Below, in pieces: positions 35,456 to 44,271 of a stretch of DNA of 64,000 nt (within the stretch, counting starts at the first letter, position 1; every line of letters begins with the position of its first letter). Made by a program: the position numbers and the translations under genes. Under the pieces are notes generated by a model, which saw only the letters and a list, made by a program, of their open reading frames with translations, made no database searches and was not told where the DNA came from. This DNA is from CAKZQX01 sp034435975 (GTDB taxonomy: Bacteria > Chloroflexota > Chloroflexia > Chloroflexales > Chloroflexaceae). The stretch is from contig DAOTWD010000032.1 in NCBI GenBank assembly GCA_034435975.1, positions 11,798 to 75,797 on the forward strand, read 5' to 3'.

Positions 35456-36514
35456 TTACCGAATTTCCAACGTATCTTGTTGCATGGGTATTTGCTGATC
35501 CAGAAGTCGGCGCACAACATATTCATCGCCAGAACGGTAATCGTTATGGCGCAGCATCTCACCAATTAAGCCGGTGGAAATAAATTGCAAGCCGGTAATC
35601 AAGAGCAAGACGCCCAGTGTGAGTAGCGGTCGATCACCAATCGGGCGTTGGCCCTGGAACCACAGAACTGTCAGATAGACACCAATCAGCAACCCGATCG
35701 TCGTGAATACGGTGCCAATCATGCCAAAGAGGCGCAGGGGGCGGCGCAGATAGGTCGTTAAAAACAGCACCTGAATAAAGTCTAGATAGCCCCACAGCAG
35801 GCGTTTCGTGCCAAACTTACTCTTGCCAAAGCGCCGCCGCTGATGCGGGATCGGCACCTCGGTCACACGAAACCCGCGCTGATGTGCCAGCACTGGAATA
35901 AAGCGGTGCTGTTCGCCATACAGGTGCAGATCACTGACCACTTCATGGGCATATGCTTTGAAGCCACAGTTAAAGTCGTGCAGCCTGACTCCGGTCAGGG
36001 TTGAAACGACTCGGTTAAACACCCGCGAGGGCAGGGTCTTGGAGAGCGGATCGTGGCGCTGCTTGCGCCAGGCTGAAACCAGGTCATAGCCCGCATCCAG
36101 TCGTTCCAGCAACTGAAACATATCGCCCGGATCTTCCTGCATATCGGCATCAATCGTGATCAGTCGCGCGCCACGAGCCAGCTTAAAGCCTGCATGCAAG
36201 GCGGCTGTTTTGCCAAAGTTGCGCCGAAACTGCACGACCCGCACCCGCGCATCCTGGCGATGCAACGCAGCACAGGCACGGAAACTCGCATCGTTGCTGC
36301 CATCGTCAATCAAGATAATCTCGTAACTCTGGGCATACGGTTGTGGCCCTGTTGTCAGCACCGTCGTGAGGCGCTCGTAGAGCGGTTGGATATTTTCGGC
36401 TTCATTGTAAATCGGCACAATCACCGAAAGCGCCAGGGGCGTGGCTACACGCTGCTTCGAATCGAGATAATCATAATCATTGCTCATTTCCTGCTGTACT
36501 ATCTGGTCAATCAT
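35456..36514 (-). CDS. Polyprenyl-phosphate glycosyltransferase (GT2, DPM1/ArnC-like)
   Basis: 352 residues. The GT2 domain reads 'ALSVIVPIYNEAENIQPLYE', 'EIILIDDGSNDASFRACAAL', 'ARLITIDADMQEDPGDMFQL' (DAD metal motif) and 'DLVSAWRKQRHDPLSKTLPS'. Two C-terminal membrane segments, 'FGMIGTVFTTIGLLIGVYLT' and 'LLTLGVLLLITGLQFISTGL', end with 'IGEMLRHN', the family pattern for undecaprenyl-phosphate hexose synthases such as ArnC/GtrB. It would make a lipid-linked sugar donor for GT-C enzymes. ATG 36514 has GAGG upstream. It heads the operon with 34503 and 32501 and is a paralogue of 36674-37711. Confidence 0.9.
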   Translation of the reverse strand: MIDQIVQQEMSNDYDYLDSKQRVATPLALSVIVPIYNEAENIQPLYERLTTVLTTGPQPYAQSYEIILIDDGSNDASFRACAALHRQDARVRVVQFRRNFGKTAALHAGFKLARGARLITIDADMQEDPGDMFQLLERLDAGYDLVSAWRKQRHDPLSKTLPSRVFNRVVSTLTGVRLHDFNCGFKAYAHEVVSDLHLYGEQHRFIPVLAHQRGFRVTEVPIPHQRRRFGKSKFGTKRLLWGYLDFIQVLFLTTYLRRPLRLFGMIGTVFTTIGLLIGVYLTVLWFQGQRPIGDRPLLTLGVLLLITGLQFISTGLIGEMLRHNDYRSGDEYVVRRLLDQQIPMQQDTLEIR

Positions 36515-36587
36515 AGATAGCCTCGTTTCGTCAGGTTACAGGTTGTATTGGTGCATCGAATGGCTGCTCCCAAACAGACCACTGCGC

Positions 36588-36688
36588 ATAGGAGATAGGA
36601 AAGTAACAGAGGACAGCGAAAGAAGGAACGAGCGGTTCTCGCCAATGGTTCCCTATTTCCTCTTTTCTGCCAGCTATTTTCTCACTCC
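36588..36688. repeat. Inverted ~100-bp repeat, left copy
   Basis: This sequence (ataggagataggaaagtaac ... gccagctattttctcactcc) is the reverse complement, with scattered differences, of 37822-37920. Shared core: gctggcagaaaa, ataggga, accattggcgag. Its end overlaps the 3' end of the glycosyltransferase gene at 36674, supplying the last codons and the stop. Confidence 0.75.
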
Positions 36689-37711
36689 TTGTTGATGATT
36701 CAGTTCTTCGCGTACCACATAAATCGGCTTCTGCTGTGTTTCATAGTATGTGCGCACCACCAGTTCGCCAATTAACCCTATGCTCATAAACTGTACACCC
36801 AGAATGAGAAGCAGCGTACCGAGCAGCAGCAGGGGCCGATCCGCCAGGCTCTCGCCCGTGATAAATTTAAGTAGCACCAGATAGGTGTTAATCACGATGC
36901 CCAGCAGCATAGACAGCAACCCGAACAACCCGAAGATTTGCATCGGGCGTGTCGCATAGCTCAACAAAAAGCGCACAGTCAATAGATCAAGGAGGACGCG
37001 GATGGTGCGACTGATCCCATATTTTGATGTTCCATACTGGCGAGGCGCATGCCGTACGGGTAGTTCTGTTACTGCTACCCCCTGCCAACTGGCAATGGCC
37101 GGAATGAAGCGGTGTAGCTCGCCATATAGCTGAATATTGCGCAACACGTCGGCGCGGTACGCCTTTAGAGAGCAACCATAGTCACGTAGGTGAACCCCCG
37201 TGACGACCGAGATCAGGCGGTTGGCAATCTGGGAGGGCAGGCGGCGGGTCCAGAACGGATCCTGGCGTTGCTCGCGCCAGCCGCTGACCACGTCGTAGCC
37301 TTCATCCAGTTTCTTGAGCAAACGGCCAATATCAGCCGGGTCGTTTTGCAGATCGGCATCAATCGTGATCACCACATCACCGCGCACGCGTTCAAAGCCA
37401 GCGGCAAAGGCGGGTGTCTGGCCAAAATTACGCCGAAAGCGGATCACGCGTAAGCGAGAATCAACCAGCGCCAGGTCACGCAACAGGCTAAAGCTGCGAT
37501 CTTTGCTACCGTCGTCAACTGCAATAATTTCATAGCTATGTCCGAGTTGTTCGAGTTCAGTTGTCAGTCGCGTATACAGTGTTGCGATGCTTTCCTCTTC
37601 GTTGTAAATCGGGACAACAATCGAGAGGTAGGGCGCAGTATCAACGCCATTACCCATTGACCGGATGCTGGTGGTGTTGTACATCAGGTTGTGCGGGACA
37701 GGGTGTTCCAT
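36674..37711 (-). CDS. Polyprenyl-phosphate glycosyltransferase (GT2, DPM1/ArnC-like)
   Basis: About 345 residues. The GT2 domain has 'LSIVVPIYNEEESIATLYTR', 'EIIAVDDGSKDRSFSLLRDL', 'DVVITIDADLQNDPADIGRL' and 'VVSGWREQRQDPFWTRRLPS', with two C-terminal membrane segments and 'IGLIGELVVRTYYETQQKPI'. The start is the ATG near 37711 behind AAGGAG; the frame extends a little further with a TTG. It is close to the neighbour at 35456, so a local duplication is likely, although a 160-bp gap with a repeat separates them. It makes a lipid-linked hexose, identity unknown. Unusually, the gene is flanked by inverted copies of a ~100-bp repeat, and the last ~4 codons plus stop lie in one of them. Confidence 0.9.
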   Translation of the reverse strand: MEHPVPHNLMYNTTSIRSMGNGVDTAPYLSIVVPIYNEEESIATLYTRLTTELEQLGHSYEIIAVDDGSKDRSFSLLRDLALVDSRLRVIRFRRNFGQTPAFAAGFERVRGDVVITIDADLQNDPADIGRLLKKLDEGYDVVSGWREQRQDPFWTRRLPSQIANRLISVVTGVHLRDYGCSLKAYRADVLRNIQLYGELHRFIPAIASWQGVAVTELPVRHAPRQYGTSKYGISRTIRVLLDLLTVRFLLSYATRPMQIFGLFGLLSMLLGIVINTYLVLLKFITGESLADRPLLLLGTLLLILGVQFMSIGLIGELVVRTYYETQQKPIYVVREELNHQQGVRK

Positions 37712-37821
37712 AGGTACTCCTTGCCGGTTATGGAACAACCGGCACTATGTATGACCGCTCGTTTGTCTCCTATTGTAACCGAAATACATACCTGGCATTT
37801 GTCAACAGGTGCTGGCCAGCC

Positions 37822-37920
37822 GGAGTGAGAAATAGCTGGCAGAAAATAGGAATAGGGAACCATTGGCGAGGACTGCTCATTCCTTCTTTCTCTTTTATCT
37901 CCTACTTTCCTCTCTCCTAT
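37822..37920. repeat. Inverted ~100-bp repeat, right copy
   Basis: Runs from ggagtgagaaatagctggca to ctttcctctctcctat and matches the reverse complement of 36588-36688 with a few substitutions and short indels. With its partner it brackets the glycosyltransferase gene at 36674-37711. No ORF is present. Confidence 0.75.
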
Positions 37921-37979
37921 TTCCTAAAGCTGATACTTATGTGCCATTATACAAAGCTTTCATACCGGTTGCTATAGCC

Positions 37980-39212
37980 CTATTGTCCTGGTATGGTTGA
38001 GACACAAGGGGGATGCTGGTTGTAAAATGTAACATAATAGTAAGCCTGTTCAACCCCAGGCACCAGCCGTTCCCAGCGAAACGCATCCACGGCGGTGCGT
38101 GCGGCAGCTCCCAGACGCACCCGCAGATCCGCATGCGCTAAGAGCAAAAGAGCAGCACGGGCCAGCGCAGCCGGGTCGGCTGGTGGGACAAGCAGGCCGC
38201 TGTGGTGATGTTTGATGTATTCGCCCACCTGACCCACCTGTCCGGCCACTATTGGCAACCCGGCGGCCATCAGTTCAAGCAGTTTGACCGAACAACGAGC
38301 GCGGTTGATCAGGGTATCGTTTAGTGGTACGAGGGCAATGTCTGCGGTGGCAAGGAAGGCAGGAATTGCGGCCGGCTCGATCCAGCCGCGATAGTCTATG
38401 GCGCTGGCAATACCAGCGCGGGCAGCGAGTCGCAGCATGTCATGTTCCTCACCGCGTTCGCCGCGCCCGATCACAAGCAGACGGGTGGTGGGATAGTGGA
38501 TGATGATCGCAGCCAGGGCAATTATCAGATCGGATACGTTAAACTCCCAGAAGCGCGTATAGAGCAGCAGAGTTGGCCCCGAATGTTCTCGTCTGACCGT
38601 AGATGTCGGTAGTGATGCGGCACGAATGCCGTTGGGCAGATAGAACACCCGCTCCGGGGGCACGCCCGCACCCCAGACCTGTGTCTCCAGCGTGCGACTG
38701 GCAACGGTGACGGCCTGGGCACGGCGCAGCAGATCGTACTCTTGCCAGGCAAAGAGTTCTTTCGCCAGGCGTGGATAGGGTAATAGATCATTCCACCCCC
38801 CCCGGCCTTCCCAGTCGTCGGTATCCACCACCAGCGGTAATCTCGGATGCGTGAAGCGAGCCAGCAGTGCCGCCAGACCGCTGTAGCCTTTGGGTTTGAA
38901 GAGGTGCAACACATCGGGGCGTACCGCCAGCGCCTGCTGTAACAGGGCAATGATCCACTGCAACCCTCCTGGCACTCCGGGTGACGTCGGGAGGTCAAGA
39001 TGGGTAACTGGCACGCCTGCATAGATCGTGTGCTGACCGGCGTCCTGTGGATTATGCACGGGCGGAGCACTGATCGTCACCGTATGGCCGCGTTCCACCA
39101 ATGCCTGCGCCAGCGGCAGCATGCGAGCAGACAGCGTGCCTTTCGGGCGGATACCAAAAGGGGCCAGCATCGCGATTCGCAACGGCTGATGTTGCATACT
39201 ATGAATGCTCAA
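37980..39212 (-). CDS. Family 4 glycosyltransferase
   Basis: Up to 410 residues: TTG at 39212 with AGGTG close upstream, or ATG at 39197 with a weaker site. The N-terminus 'LRIAMLAPFGIRPKGTLSAR' is the acceptor-domain start. The donor domain shows 'PTLLLYTRFWEFNVSDLIIA', 'TRLLVIGRGERGEEHDMLRL', 'IPAFLATADIALVPLNDTLI' and 'CSVKLLELMAAGLPIVAG'. The first Glu of E-x7-E is replaced (RARCSVKLLE), as in some divergent GT4 enzymes. It stands alone between repeat-containing gaps, upstream of the DPM1-like gene on the same strand. Confidence 0.85.
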   Translation of the reverse strand: MSIHSMQHQPLRIAMLAPFGIRPKGTLSARMLPLAQALVERGHTVTISAPPVHNPQDAGQHTIYAGVPVTHLDLPTSPGVPGGLQWIIALLQQALAVRPDVLHLFKPKGYSGLAALLARFTHPRLPLVVDTDDWEGRGGWNDLLPYPRLAKELFAWQEYDLLRRAQAVTVASRTLETQVWGAGVPPERVFYLPNGIRAASLPTSTVRREHSGPTLLLYTRFWEFNVSDLIIALAAIIIHYPTTRLLVIGRGERGEEHDMLRLAARAGIASAIDYRGWIEPAAIPAFLATADIALVPLNDTLINRARCSVKLLELMAAGLPIVAGQVGQVGEYIKHHHSGLLVPPADPAALARAALLLLAHADLRVRLGAAARTAVDAFRWERLVPGVEQAYYYVTFYNQHPPCVSTIPGQ

Positions 39213-39364
39213 GCGGCACCTGATACACCGGGTTAACGTCGGAGACAGGGTTGGGCCGGTTCGGAAACAGGGTTGGGTGGGTCACATTTCAACGTGACCT
39301 GATGCGCCTTCATGTGGGAAAGTTGCGAGGTTGGTATGTTCCAACCCTCCCACGTTCCAACGTC
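39213..39364. terminator. Gap with two hairpins, upstream end of glycosyltransferase / downstream of fprA
   Basis: ggtcac-attTCAAC-gtgacc (39275-39294) forms a six-bp stem. ggttgg-tatgtt-ccaacc near 39330-39347 forms another, inside a wider gtggga...tcccac pairing. They lie just after the fprA stop codon (39365) on the minus strand and may end its transcript. There is no coding content. Confidence 0.4.
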
Positions 39365-40774
39365 CTAACGCGAAGACCTGTTCTGCTTGATCACGGCGAG
39401 CATCTCTGGCACACTTGTTACCTTGACTCGAGGGCGTCCCTGCTCGGAACCACACGTGATCTCATATGTATCGAGAACCTTCCAATCATCGTAGGTAACG
39501 TAGTCGATGCCCCGTTCACGCAGCAGTTGTTCCACCCGATTCAGATCGCGGTTGGCATCGGCTATTGGAGTCAGCGTTGGCAGATCTTCAAGCATAGCCG
39601 CCACCGTTGCCACCGCATCGGGCTTGTTGGTGCCAATGACACCCGAAGGACCGCGCTTGGCCCATCCTACGACATACTCGCCACCGACTGGCTCACCATC
39701 CACCGCATTGGTCACACGCCCGGCCACATTGGCAATCGTATACGTGTAGTCATCGAACGGCACGCCTTTGAGCGGTACACTGCGATAGCCAACAGAACGG
39801 AGCACCATGCCAGCCGGGATCGTCTCGAACTCGCCTGTCCCTTGAGCACGCACACTTCCATTTTCCTGGAGTACCAGGCGATTCCGCTCAACGCGCACAG
39901 CGACAACGCGACCTTGTTCACCAATGATCTCTACGGGTGAAGTCAGAAAGCGCATATGAATCGTACGTGGCGCTGACTGGTGGCCGCGGGCAGCATAGCT
40001 GCGCAAAATTTCAATATTTCTGGTGGCAACTTTGTTATCAGCCAGGGTTGCGGCGCTATGTTCATCCAGTTCAAGGTCGGCAGGGTCAACGATTACGGCG
40101 ACGCCTGCAAGCTCGCCAAGCTCCTTGATTTCGGCATTCGTGAAAGCCGCCTGGGCTGGGCCCCGCCGTCCTAGCACCACAACTTCACGCACGTTGCTGG
40201 TTCGTAGCCTGGCAAGTGCGGTATCGGCAATATCGGTTTTGGCCAACGCATCGGGATCAGAAACAAGAATGCGGGTAACATCCATTGCCACATTCCCATT
40301 GCCCACCACAATCACCCGTTCATGCGAGAGATCAAACTCAAAATCACGATAATCAGGATGTCCATTGTACCAACCGACGAAGGCTGTGGCCGGGTAACTA
40401 CCAAGAAGATCCTCGCCTGAAATACCCATTTTGCGATCACTCTGGGCACCGACGGCATAGATAATCTGATCGTAGAGTTGTTTGACGTCTTCGTGTTGAA
40501 TATCCGTACCAAAGGTGACATTGCCAAAATAGCGTACATGCGGGTGGGAGGCAATCCGGTCATAGATGCGAGTTACAGACTTGATCGACTGGTGATCGGG
40601 CGCAACTCCATCACGTACCAGGCCGAACGGTGTGGGAAAGCGATTAAATATATCAATATAACAAACGAGATCCGGTTGCTTTAGCAGCGACTCAGCCGCA
40701 TAAAATGCCGCTGGCCCGGCACCAATAATCGCAACGCGCAGAGGGCGCGTTTCCGTTCCCAAACTCTGGCTCAC
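39365..40774 (-). CDS. Ferredoxin-NADP+ reductase, adrenodoxin reductase type (FprA-like)
   Basis: 469 residues from GTG 40774 with GAGGGA close upstream. FAD binding: 'RVAIIGAGPAAFYAAESLLK'. Family block: 'NRFPTPFGLVRDGVAPDHQS'. NADP site: 'RVIVVGNGNVAMDVTRILVS' and 'VVVLGRRGPAQAAFTNAEIK'. C-terminal FAD contact: 'GWAKRGPSGVIGTNKPDA'. These match mycobacterial FprA and mitochondrial adrenodoxin reductase, which move electrons between NADPH and ferredoxin. A link to ferredoxin-fed sulfite reductase (22644) is possible but the genes are 15 kb apart. The final 40 residues ('YVTYDDWKVLDTYEI') are the usual C-terminal extension. It is transcribed alone. Confidence 0.93.
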   Translation of the reverse strand: MSQSLGTETRPLRVAIIGAGPAAFYAAESLLKQPDLVCYIDIFNRFPTPFGLVRDGVAPDHQSIKSVTRIYDRIASHPHVRYFGNVTFGTDIQHEDVKQLYDQIIYAVGAQSDRKMGISGEDLLGSYPATAFVGWYNGHPDYRDFEFDLSHERVIVVGNGNVAMDVTRILVSDPDALAKTDIADTALARLRTSNVREVVVLGRRGPAQAAFTNAEIKELGELAGVAVIVDPADLELDEHSAATLADNKVATRNIEILRSYAARGHQSAPRTIHMRFLTSPVEIIGEQGRVVAVRVERNRLVLQENGSVRAQGTGEFETIPAGMVLRSVGYRSVPLKGVPFDDYTYTIANVAGRVTNAVDGEPVGGEYVVGWAKRGPSGVIGTNKPDAVATVAAMLEDLPTLTPIADANRDLNRVEQLLRERGIDYVTYDDWKVLDTYEITCGSEQGRPRVKVTSVPEMLAVIKQNRSSR

Positions 40775-40955
40775 GGTTCCCTCTCCCTTTCACGTTCTCT
40801 ATCCTGCTGGTGGCGAAATACCTGGAATCTGAATGAACAAAGAACCATATAGGCAGTGGGGATGTGAAGCCGCCAGAACCATATGGGTTGCTGTAGTTTA
40901 TCCCCACACCGGGTTATCATGCCCTACGCCGGGCCAATGCGTGTACCTCTTTTTA

Positions 40956-41085
40956 GAAACTGTCTGAAAAGGGAGTGAGTGAGGAGCTTTGCCTCATATT
41001 CTTCTTCGCCCACCGTACAGTGGCAGGCACAAACAGGGTTTTTGGCGGGCGCAGCTCGCCAGACCACCCCTTTTTAGACAGGCTC
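40956..41085. mobile_element. MITE-like element with inverted ends
   Basis: Left end gaaactgtctgaaaaggg (40956-40973) and right end cccctttttagacaggctc (41067-41085) are imperfect inverted repeats (core ctgtctRaaaaggg). About 95 bp between them contains short palindromes (gaggagctttgcctc, gcgggcgcagctcgcc). It is too short for a transposase. The gctaaa/gtctaaaa end type is seen in insertion-sequence-derived elements; no target duplication was identified. Confidence 0.5.
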
Positions 41086-41947
41086 TTAGATGGAGATACT
41101 GTAGCATGGTGTGTGCGGACTGTCAAACGATTGTAATACAACATATTTGACGCTGTGTGGTGTCGTGCATATACTGTTAACAGTCTGGGTGAACAAGACT
41201 TGTGCAGTTGCGTCCATCCAACGCCTTTTTTACCAGAGGTTACCCTGGCGCAGCCGATTTCGCGTTCATATTTCTTCCGTTGCAAGCAGAAATGTGGATG
41301 CAAACACAGAACAAGCCAGCCCTATGTGAAGTTGCCAAAGGCCAGAACTATTTTTGTAACCGTTCCCGTGATCTGCAGGAATATTGCCTTTTTTGGTGTT
41401 TCTTTTTCGGCTCATTGTGGCGTCAAAATTGCCCCAATAGGTCGAAAAGAGGGGTTCGTGGAGGCCGCAGCCATTGCGAATCCCGTGAGCTAATGTTCCC
41501 TGGAACGGGTATTTGTTCGATTCACCGTATAAGTCCTGTGATGTGCGTTATCCTCTGTACGTGTACCTTTCACTCAATAATCATGTGCAACCTGGCAGAC
41601 CAACAATCCTTGCTCTATTACTCCAACGAGACATCTCCTGGATTCTCCCGGCCCACCAGCGGGGGGAGAGGTGGATGCTCCTCGCTTCTCGCCAGGCCTC
41701 CACACCCCGGCCGAGATGGAATCGCGTTGGAGTACGCACGAGCTTATGACCGGTCAGTCTAGTTTACCCGTGCAGTCGGGTCAGGTGGTACCAGGAAGCC
41801 TGGATAAACGCAAGCGGTGTTGACGGCCAATGAATCAATCCGGCAGGCCAGCGTTCCTGGATAGAGCCGACTGACCAGTCTGGGTCTGAATTGATACGAC
41901 AACGGCCTGGCTATGCGCCATACTAAAACAAGGAGGAATTACAACCA
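41086..41947. other. Gene-free stretch of about 860 bases
   Basis: Frames crossing it have stop-free runs up to about 190 codons, but their translations are Cys/His/Ser-rich, show no family pattern and lack convincing starts. 41420-41515 resembles the family 1 palindromic repeats (ggccgcag, gttccctggaacgggta). AAGGAGGAATT at 41930-41940 is the ribosome-binding site of the next gene. Confidence 0.55.
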
Positions 41948-44056
41948 ATGATAGAACAATCATCCTCAGCCGATAGCCACCCGTCAACCACGAGCACGAT
42001 CTGTGCAGAGCCGGTCAGGGGGATTGGTGTCCAGCCGACGTTGCTGCTGCTGCTGGCAAGTACGCTGGTGCTGGGAATATTGGGGCAGTACAGCTTGCAG
42101 CAGAAATTTGCGGCAACCCGTGAGTTTCCCTGGGAAGGTTTATTGATCTATGTGCTGGCGGTCGTCTTATTTACTGCCGCCAATGTGCTGGCTGATCGTC
42201 GATTTGATCTGGTAATTCAACGCGATCAGCCGCCTCCATCCGATCAAACGACGGTATTGCCAGGACGCAAACCCTGGCGGATTATGGCCGTGGTGTTGAG
42301 CCTGATATTGACTGCGGTTGCACTCTTCTTGCTGGGACAGGATCCGCCGCTGCCGGACTATAACTGGGTGGTATGGCCCTGGTTGGCGGCGATGCTCTTA
42401 TATCTAGCAGCCGTCGCTCTACCACGTGGCACAATATTGCCCGCAAGCCAGCCGGCCTGGTGGCATGATCGCGGGGTGGTGTGGACACTGGTAGCTATTC
42501 TGGTGGTTGCGTTTGTGTTGCGGATCTGGCGAGTGGGTGAGATTCCGCCCACTCTTGGTGGTGATGAAGGGTCACAGGGCCTGGAAGCAATACGCGTGAT
42601 TGAGGGCGATATACGGAACCCCTTTACCACTGGCTGGCTGGGTGTGCCAACCATGAGCTTCTATTTTAATGCACTGTCGATCTTACCCCTGGGCAATACC
42701 ATGTTCGCGCTCCGGTTACCGTGGGTGCTGGTGGGTACGGCCACGGTGTTCACGATGTTCCTGCTTATAACGCGTCTGGGCGGGGTTACGTCAGGGTTGA
42801 TGACCGCAGCGTTCCTGGCGATGTATGATTATCATATTCACTATTCGCGCCTTGGTTCCAATCAGGTTGCAGATGCACTGTTTGTGTCGCTGGCGCTGCT
42901 GTTTTTTTATCGCGGGTTTGATCGCCATAGCCCTCTTGACTGGGCCTTATCAGGCGTGATCATTGGGATCGGGCAGTATTTTTATGCTGGCGCACGCTTT
43001 ACGGCAATTGTCATTATGGCGTTGATCATCTTTTTTACGTTGCGTGACCGGGTGCGCTTCTGGCGGGCGCATGGGGCCGGGGTACTCATCCTGGCGGGGG
43101 CAGCACTGATCGTGTCTGCGCCGATGATCCAGTATGCGTTCCGCTTTCCTGATGATTATAATGCCCGTATCAATATGGTGGGTATTATTCAGAGTGGCTG
43201 GTTGGAACGGGAACAGAGTGTACGTCATCAAGGTCCGCTCCCAATTCTGTTTGACCAGTTTCAACGCGCTGCTCTGGCATTCCATTACTATCCCGATCGC
43301 ACGTTCTGGTATGGCTCGCCACGTCCGTTGTTTGGTGCTGGTGCAGCGGTTTTGTTTACCCTGGGTTTTGGTTACAGTGTGTTGCAGCTTCATAACCGAC
43401 GCCTCTTTCCACTGGTCGCCTGGTGGGGTGGAGCGATGATAATGGGGGGGATGTTAACGGAGAGTCCCCCCTCAAGCCAGCGCCTGATCACCATGGCAGC
43501 ACCGGCAGTCTTTTTTGTAGTCTATGCCGTGCTGAACATCGGGCATATTTTCTTACAGGGAGCCGCCAGGCCCAGGTGGGCACCCCTGATGAAGCCCTAT
43601 CTGGCAGTAGTCGTTGTGACTCTGGGGGTTTTCAGTATCCACTGGTACTTTGTGCAGTACACCCCGCTCCGTGTGTATGGGAATCCCAACGCAGTAGTGG
43701 CAACATCACTCGGTAAGTTTGCCAGTGAAGAGTTGGGCCCGGATTGGCAGATCTTTTTCTTTGGCCCGCCGCGCATGTATATCGGGTTTGGCTCGATTCC
43801 CTATCTGGCACCCGATGTGCCCGGTCAAGATATTCACGAGCCGATCACTGAGCCACCCGACTGGAATCTGGCTGAACTGGATCGACACGTGCTGTTCGTT
43901 TTTTTGCCGGAACGCCTGAACGAGCTAGAACTGGTGAAGCAGGCTTTTCCGGGTGGCGAACTACGCGAAGTGCCACCGCCACCACCACCGTTTGCTGCAC
44001 AGCATCAGCCGTTGTACACGATGTATATCCTCTCACGTGAGCAACTGGCGCAATGA
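41948..44056 (+). CDS. GT-C family membrane glycosyltransferase (GT39/ArnT-like)
   Basis: 702 residues with a very good ribosome-binding site (AAGGAGGAATT). Around a dozen membrane segments are visible. The first large extracytoplasmic loop holds 'RVGEIPPTLGGDEGSQGLEA' (~residues 196-215), with the acidic DE pair that is catalytic in GT39/GT83 enzymes. 'SFYFNALSILPLGNTMFALR' and 'AMYDYHIHYSRLGSNQVADA' follow as in PF13231 proteins. The C-terminal ~150 residues are a soluble outer domain. It would take a sugar from a polyprenyl phosphate, such as the DPM1-like enzymes here make, and pass it to protein or glycan outside the membrane. A paralogue follows at 44272. Confidence 0.86.
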   Translation: MIEQSSSADSHPSTTSTICAEPVRGIGVQPTLLLLLASTLVLGILGQYSLQQKFAATREFPWEGLLIYVLAVVLFTAANVLADRRFDLVIQRDQPPPSDQTTVLPGRKPWRIMAVVLSLILTAVALFLLGQDPPLPDYNWVVWPWLAAMLLYLAAVALPRGTILPASQPAWWHDRGVVWTLVAILVVAFVLRIWRVGEIPPTLGGDEGSQGLEAIRVIEGDIRNPFTTGWLGVPTMSFYFNALSILPLGNTMFALRLPWVLVGTATVFTMFLLITRLGGVTSGLMTAAFLAMYDYHIHYSRLGSNQVADALFVSLALLFFYRGFDRHSPLDWALSGVIIGIGQYFYAGARFTAIVIMALIIFFTLRDRVRFWRAHGAGVLILAGAALIVSAPMIQYAFRFPDDYNARINMVGIIQSGWLEREQSVRHQGPLPILFDQFQRAALAFHYYPDRTFWYGSPRPLFGAGAAVLFTLGFGYSVLQLHNRRLFPLVAWWGGAMIMGGMLTESPPSSQRLITMAAPAVFFVVYAVLNIGHIFLQGAARPRWAPLMKPYLAVVVVTLGVFSIHWYFVQYTPLRVYGNPNAVVATSLGKFASEELGPDWQIFFFGPPRMYIGFGSIPYLAPDVPGQDIHEPITEPPDWNLAELDRHVLFVFLPERLNELELVKQAFPGGELREVPPPPPPFAAQHQPLYTMYILSREQLAQ

Positions 44057-44271
44057 CAGGCTGGAGACGATGAACATCCGTTGACCGGTTTTGTCGGCAA
44101 CGGGGGAACGTGACGCTGAAATGTTCTCGTGCGAAAAGGTGGAAGCATACTGGTTCGTACACATCCTGATGCTCGTGCAAGGCACGCCCACACACTCCGG
44201 GCTTCACGATACCATACCATGATGGTCGTTTGTGATGATCAGTTTCTATCCGTATTTGAGGGCAAGAGAGT

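Noticed and set aside
41202..41762. 186-codon plus-strand ORF in the 41-kb gap
   Set aside because: Cys/Ser/Arg-rich, no motif, overlaps repeat-like sequence, no plausible start signal.
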